Assembly (NCBI RefSeq): GCF_050947875.1
Contig: NC_134569.1
Location: forward strand, 265,155,600-265,219,599
Length of the DNA: 64,000 bases
Direction of reading: 5' to 3'
Origin: Dermacentor variabilis
Taxonomy: Eukaryota > Arthropoda > Arachnida > Ixodida > Ixodidae
Shown here: piece by piece, positions 59,095 to 64,000 of the stretch
How positions within the stretch are numbered: position 1 is the stretch's first letter
Layout of the letters: each line of letters opens with the position of its first letter
Made by a program: the position numbers and the translations under genes
Notes under the pieces: generated by a model
What the model was told of the DNA's origin: nothing
Databases searched by the model: none
Seen by the model: only the letters and a program-made list of their open reading frames with translations

Positions 59095-61887
59095 CAGACC
59101 AGAAAAAAGCAGAACTACCGATGTCGACGACTCGTTGCTGTCGTCGTGAACTGCCGAAGCGTCGTTAATAAAACAGCCGAACTTTCTGGGTTGATAGAAA
59201 GTGTTGACGCTGACATAGTCCTTGGCACCGAATCTTGGTTAAAGCCTTCAATTGCTGATAGTGAGGTGTTTCCAGAAAACTACGTCGTCTATCGCAAAGA
59301 TAGGCCCACTGCAGGTGGGGGCGTCTTTTTGCTTGTTCATTCATCACTACAGTCTTCAGCAATTGATTATAAGTGCAATGCACTGGAGTCTGTATGGTGC
59401 AAGATAGTCCTATCAGATAATTTCACGTTCATTGTTGGTGTGGTTTATCGCTCGCCCAACTCAGATATCAGCACAGTGCAAACATTATATGACATTCTCA
59501 CAGAGGCGTCAGCTCAGACGATACTTCTTGGGGGGGATTTTAATCTGCCTGGGTTATCTTGGTGCAATGATACGTGTATAAGTTCTGGCGGGCGCCTGAA
59601 CTTTGCGATGAAAAATATTGTAGACACGTTTGGTCTGACGCAGTACGTCACCGATCCTACTCGCAATGGCGCTGTGCTGGACTTGCTGTTTTGTAACTCG
59701 CCGGATTTCATAAGAAATGTTAATGTCATTCCGGGAATTAGCGACCATCTGGCTGTTGTTGCCGTTATCCATAAAGAAAAGAACCGTGCGAAGTTATCCA
59801 CGACTAGGAGGGTCTACTTTTATGAGAAGGGTGACTACGATGCAATTTCAGAGAAACTTCGTAATTTCTTTTCTGTTTTCGAGTGCTTATCTGAGGAGCG
59901 TAATGTGCACGATATGTGGGACAATTTTAAAGATATGTTACTCGAGCTGGTAAGTGTACATATCCCCAATGTTGATTCTTCACGGCTTAAAAAGCGCAAA
60001 CAGCCATGGGTGACAACACATATACTAAAGCTTATCAAGAAAAGGATGAGGGCATTTAACGCATTCAAGAAAAGCAAATCAGCTGCTCATTTTACAAAAC
60101 TACATACGATTACCCGCGAATATAAGCTAAAAATAGGAAAAGCTAAAGATGACTACTTCAACGAGCTGAGCAACAAAATGAAATCAAACCCTAAAATGTT
60201 TTGGAAGCACTTAAAACAGTGTGGATCAGATTCCTTCGGAATACAGGAGTTAAATTATAACGGTAGGATAATTATGGAAGACGAAGATAAAGCTGCCTGC
60301 CTAAACAACTTCTTTCATTCGGTATTCTTACCCAACCACACCTGTCATATTCATCAACCTACAACTAATATTTCGCCTATGCTTCCTGTTGAGCTTAGTA
60401 TTAATGGAATTGAAAAACTATTGAAAGATATTGATGAGAGTAAATCTAGTGGTCCGGATGGTATTTCTCCACGTGTACTCAAACGTTGCGCGGGGCCGAT
60501 TTCTATGTACCTTTATTTAATTTTTGAAAAATCTTTATCGACAGGTATTTTACCCCATGACTGGAAACTTGCACACGTTGTTCCGATACATAAAGGTGGG
60601 TCCAAGAAAGACGTTGGTAACTACAGGCCAATATCACTTACGTCTATCCCGTGTAAAATACTTGAACATATATTATACAAACAAATACTAAATCATCTAA
60701 ATAAGCATAAGGTACTAATTAACGAGCAGCATGGATTTCGTAGGGGACTATCTTGCACAACACAACTAGTTGAGTTTTATCATGACATAATATCCAGCGT
60801 AGATGCAGGAGGACAGGTAGACGGTGTGTTCCTGGATTTTCGGAAAGCCTTCGACACGGTATCACATTCACTCTTATTGTTTAAACTTAATACCCTACAC
60901 ATTGATGCAACTGTTTTTAAATGGATTGAATGTTACCTTTCACAAAGAAGGCAATGTGTAATACTGAATGGAAAATGCTCCGAATATGCAAATGTTACGT
61001 CAGGAGTCCCACAGGGCTCCGTTCTGGGTCCGTTATTATTTTTGGTGTACATTAATGATATCTCTGCCGGAATTTCATCTTCTATACGGTTGTTTGCGGA
61101 TGACTGTGTTGTGTACAAAAAAATTTCCCATCACAATGATACAATTGAACTTCAGAACGACCTAACAATCATTCATGATTGGTGTACTAAATGGAAAATG
61201 ACTTTGAACATAACAAAGTGTGTACATCTCTCATTTACTAAAAAGAAGAAACCAATTCAGTCACAGTATCATCTGAACAACGTACTATTGAAGCAAGGCA
61301 GTACGTATAAGTATTTAGGTGTGCTACTGTCGTCTGAATGTTCGTGGAAACCACAGGTAGAAAGTATCATAGCCAAAGCTGGTAAAGCTTTGAATTTCAT
61401 TCAGAGAAACCTGCGATGTTCACATGCGAATTTAAAACGTATGGCATATACAACTTGTGTTCGACCACTCTTAGAATATGGCTGTGTTGTGTGGGACCCC
61501 CACGAGGTAACCTTCATTGCCGCTCTGGAAAAAATACAAAACCGTGCTGCCAGGTTCGTCTTGGGGCGGTACGGAAGAAAGGAGAGCTGCACTGCAATGA
61601 AGGCTGAGCTAGGATGGGAATCGCTTTCTGCCCGCCGCAATAAACTGAGATTAAAATTTCTATATTCAATTTACTACAATAAAACAGGAATTAATAGGGA
61701 AATTTACTTACACAAACCTCATTACATTTCAAAACGAACTGATCATAGTTGCAAAATCCTCGAGTACCCTGCCAAGACGAACATGTATGCAAACTCATTT
61801 TTTGTTCGAACAATTAAGCAGTGGAATAGGCTGACTGAAAAGCAAGTGCATTGTGTGAACGAAGATGTATTTTATTCCATGTTGTAA
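59095..61887 (+). CDS. LINE ORF2: AP endonuclease and reverse transcriptase
   Basis: Intact from the ORF1 stop to 61887; numbering is from V1 (GTG at 59146, 913 residues). The endonuclease has N2 (NCRS), E29 (GTESWL), D131 and N133 (GGDFNLPG), the DLLFC block and S199-D200-H201, so it looks complete. The RT has KSSGPDGIS, YRPISLTSIPCKILE, LDFRKAFD (D564), SGVPQGSVLGPLLF and FADD (650-653). The C-terminus has YKYLGVLLSS, QNRAARFVLG and KQWNRL. No ATG precedes the endonuclease; the first in-frame one is inside it near 59608. The frame equals that of ORF1, separated only by TGA at 59092, so readthrough, reinitiation or a non-AUG start is needed. The protein would nick DNA and copy its RNA by target-primed reverse transcription. 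Confidence 0.9.
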   Translation, partial: QTRKKQNYRCRRLVAVVVNCRSVVNKTAELSGLIESVDADIVLGTESWLKPSIADSEVFPENYVVYRKDRPTAGGGVFLLVHSSLQSSAIDYKCNALESVWCKIVLSDNFTFIVGVVYRSPNSDISTVQTLYDILTEASAQTILLGGDFNLPGLSWCNDTCISSGGRLNFAMKNIVDTFGLTQYVTDPTRNGAVLDLLFCNSPDFIRNVNVIPGISDHLAVVAVIHKEKNRAKLSTTRRVYFYEKGDYDAISEKLRNFFSVFECLSEERNVHDMWDNFKDMLLELVSVHIPNVDSSRLKKRKQPWVTTHILKLIKKRMRAFNAFKKSKSAAHFTKLHTITREYKLKIGKAKDDYFNELSNKMKSNPKMFWKHLKQCGSDSFGIQELNYNGRIIMEDEDKAACLNNFFHSVFLPNHTCHIHQPTTNISPMLPVELSINGIEKLLKDIDESKSSGPDGISPRVLKRCAGPISMYLYLIFEKSLSTGILPHDWKLAHVVPIHKGGSKKDVGNYRPISLTSIPCKILEHILYKQILNHLNKHKVLINEQHGFRRGLSCTTQLVEFYHDIISSVDAGGQVDGVFLDFRKAFDTVSHSLLLFKLNTLHIDATVFKWIECYLSQRRQCVILNGKCSEYANVTSGVPQGSVLGPLLFLVYINDISAGISSSIRLFADDCVVYKKISHHNDTIELQNDLTIIHDWCTKWKMTLNITKCVHLSFTKKKKPIQSQYHLNNVLLKQGSTYKYLGVLLSSECSWKPQVESIIAKAGKALNFIQRNLRCSHANLKRMAYTTCVRPLLEYGCVVWDPHEVTFIAALEKIQNRAARFVLGRYGRKESCTAMKAELGWESLSARRNKLRLKFLYSIYYNKTGINREIYLHKPHYISKRTDHSCKILEYPAKTNMYANSFFVRTIKQWNRLTEKQVHCVNEDVFYSML

Positions 61888-61895
61888 CCCCCCTG

Positions 61896-61919
61896 CTGCA
61901 ACGCCTTCGGGCGCTGCGG
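61896..61919 (+). other. LINE 3'UTR hairpin with UUCG loop
   Basis: CTGCAACGCC and GGCGCTGCGG pair across TTCG (61906-61909), with one A-C mismatch and one G-T pair. C(UUCG)G is an unusually stable tetraloop. A 3'UTR hairpin may be the RT recognition site. Confidence 0.7.
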
Positions 61920-61924
61920 GGTAA

Positions 61925-61956
61925 TTGATGAATAAAGAATAAATAAAGAATAAAGA
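61925..61956 (+). repeat. LINE 3' tail, (AATAAAG)n-like
   Basis: A short simple repeat built from AATAAAGA and AATAAATAAAGA ends the element, as in CR1/L2-group LINEs with microsatellite tails. The AATAAA hexamers could also serve as polyadenylation signals. Confidence 0.75.
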
Positions 61957-64000
61957 ATGCATATTTCGGTAGACGCGGATGGTGTTTTCTGCCAAACCAC
62001 AAGGTATGCATGTACATGCTGCTTTTGGCAGAGCGCGCACTTGGATTTCTGCCAAGACGTGCTAAGCACTCCCATGCTGCTCTTTTGAGCACCCGCGCAT
62101 GAAATTGGGCCAAACCACTTCTTAAGCATGCATATGCATCTCCTGGTAGACGCGGACGTTGTTTTCTGCCAAACCACAGCTTATGCATTCGCATCCTGCT
62201 TTTGGCAGAGCGCGGCGTGGATTTCTGCCAAACGACGTCCTAAGCACGCCCATGCTGCTCTTTTAAGCACCCGCACATGGATTTGCGCCAAACCACATGT
62301 TAAGCATGCACATTCATGTTTTGGTAGACGCGGACGTTTTTTTCTGCCAAACCACAAGTTATGCATGCACTTGCTGCTTTTGACAGAGCGCGCACGTGGA
62401 TTTCTGCCAAGCCACGTGCTAAGCACGCCCATGCTGCTCTTTTTAGCGCCGCCGCATAGATTTGTGCCAAACCACTTGTTAAGCATGCACATGCATATTT
62501 TGGTAGACGCGGATGGTGTTTTCTGCCAAACCACAAGGTATGCATGCACATGCTGCTTTTGGCAGAGGGCGCACGTGGATTTCTGCCAAGACGTGCTATG
62601 CACGCCCATGCTGCTCTTTTTAGCACCCCCGCATGGATTTGTGCCAAACCACTTGTTAAGCATGCACATGCATATTTTGGTAGACGCGGACGTTGTTTTC
62701 TGCCAAACCACAAGTTATGCATGCACATGCTGCTTATGGCAGAGCGCTCACGTAGATTTCTGCCAAACGGCGTGCTAAGCAGGCCCATGCTGCTCTTTTG
62801 AGGACCCGCGCATGGATTTGTGCCAAACCACTTGCTAAGCATGCACATGCATCCTTTGGTAGATGCGCACGGTGTTTTCTGCCAAACCACAAGGTATGCA
62901 TGCACATGCTGCTTTTGGCAGAGCGCGCACGTGGATTTCGGCGAAACGACGTGCTAAGCACGCCCATGCTGCTCTGTTTAGCACCCGCGCATGGATTTTC
63001 GCCAAACCACTTGTTAAGCATGCACATGCATCTGTTGGTAGACGCGGGCGTTGTTTTCTGCCCAACCACAAGTTCTGCATGCACATGCTGCTTTTGGCGG
63101 AGCGCGGCGTGGATTTCTGCCAAACGACGCGCTAAGCATGCCCATGATGCTCTATTAAGCACCCGCACATGGATTTGCGCCAAACCACTTATTAAGTATG
63201 CACATTCATGTTTTTGTAGACGCGGACGTTGTTTTCTGCCAAACCACAAGATATGCATCCACTTGCTGCTTTTGGCAGACCACGCACGTGGATTTCTGCC
63301 AAACGATGTGCTAAGCACGCCCATGCTGTTCTTTCTGGCACCCGCACATGGATTTGTGCCAAACCACTTGTTAAGCATGCACATGCACCTTTTGGTAGAC
63401 GCGGACGTTGTTTTCTGCCAAATCACAAGTTATCCATACACATGCTGCTTTTGGCAGAGTGCGCGCGTGGATTTCTGGCAAACGACGTGTTAAGCACGTC
63501 CATGCTGCTCTTTTTGGCACCCGCACATGGATTTGTGCCAAACCACTTGGTAAGCATTCATATGCATCTTTTGGCAGACGCGGACGTTGTTTTCTGCCAA
63601 ACCACAAGTTATGCATGCACTTGCTGCTTTTGGCAGAGCGCGCACGTGGATTTCTGCCAAACGACGTGCTAAGCACGCCCATGCTGCTCTTTTGAGCACC
63701 CACCCATGCATTTGTGCCAAAACACTTGTTAAGCATGCACATGCATCTTTTGGCAGACGCGGACGTTGTTTTCTGCCAAATCACAAGGTATGCATGCACA
63801 TGCTGCTTTTGGTAGAGCGCGCACGTGGATTTCTTCCAAACAACGTGCTAAGCACACCCATGCTGCTCTTTTAAGCACTCGCACATGGATTTGTGCCAAA
63901 CAACTTGTTAAGCACGCTGATGCATCTTTTGACAGACGCGGACGTTGTTTTCTGCCAAACCACAAGGTATGCATTCACGTGCTGCGTTTGGCAGAGCGCG
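61957..64000. repeat. 179-bp satellite, continuation
   Basis: The array resumes mid-unit after the LINE and runs off the window end (about 11 units). It matches 53188 onward first, then the 1964-bp higher-order copy (62181 corresponds to 53409). Confidence 0.93.

Larger units (their letters stand above)
57828..61956 (+). mobile_element. CR1/L2-group LINE, apparently intact
   Basis: A 4129-bp non-LTR retrotransposon inserted in 179-bp satellite. Comparison with a paralogous empty unit at 53181-53190 fixes the ends and suggests a 3-bp target duplication, ATG (57825-57827 and 61957-59). Order: 5'UTR with a repeated 60-bp segment, ORF1 with a 2A-like motif, coiled coil and RRM-like domain, ORF2 with AP endonuclease and RT, and a short 3'UTR with a UUCG hairpin and an (AATAAAG)n tail. 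There is no frameshift or stop inside either domain set, unlike the other LINEs here. Clade placement (CR1/L2/Rex group) is from motif style and the simple-repeat tail. Confidence 0.9.

Noticed and set aside
32650..64000. CRISPR-like array
   Set aside because: Repeats are contiguous 179-bp monomers with no unique spacers and no cas genes, in a eukaryotic setting.

Overview
This is eukaryotic repeat-rich DNA, not a gene neighbourhood. I see no host protein-coding gene. The LINE and SINE families, the arthropod-type TTAGG telomere motif and a tRNA-derived satellite suggest an ixodid (hard) tick, probably Metastriata. That assignment comes from remembered tick repeat families, not from a search. 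The window is almost wholly tandem satellites invaded by transposable elements and looks like heterochromatin, possibly subtelomeric or pericentromeric.

Layout. 1-1370: mostly unassigned sequence with a tRNA-derived SINE near 301-450. 1371-5214, minus strand: decayed LINE material. Its 5' part is CR1-like, with an SGNH-esterase ORF1 and a frameshifted endonuclease; its RT and 3' part seem to come from a second family and end in (TA)n. 5651-6661: TTAGG repeats and an RTE-like LINE tail. 6662-12353: a composite block of TTAGG array, defective piggyBac-like element and tRNA-His-derived satellite, present twice in tandem. 12354-17919: a nearly complete I-type LINE (Gag, endonuclease, RT, RNase H) with a recognisable target-site duplication. 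17932-27908: about 48 units of a roughly 208-bp satellite whose core is a tRNA-His-like sequence. 27909-31777: a Jockey-like LINE, damaged and 3'-truncated, carrying a nested SINE. 31778-32649: more tRNA-His satellite, followed by a direct junction with a different satellite. 32650-57827 and 61957-64000: a 179-bp satellite that is itself a trimer of ~60-bp subunits and is organised by 1-3 kb segmental duplications. 57828-61956: an apparently intact CR1/L2-group LINE inserted into this satellite, with an ORF1 that carries a 2A-like recoding motif and an ORF2 that has no AUG.

How the parts relate. The satellites are the substrate. The I-type LINE inserted into tRNA-His satellite and the CR1/L2 LINE into the 179-bp satellite, where a paralogous empty site survives at 53181-53190. 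The TTAGG arrays and piggyBac-like copies share junctions, so they spread by segmental duplication rather than by two insertions. The most interesting items are the tRNA-His satellite with Pol III-like signals in each unit and a majority GTC anticodon, and the intact LINE with its 2A motif and in-frame UGA between ORF1 and ORF2.
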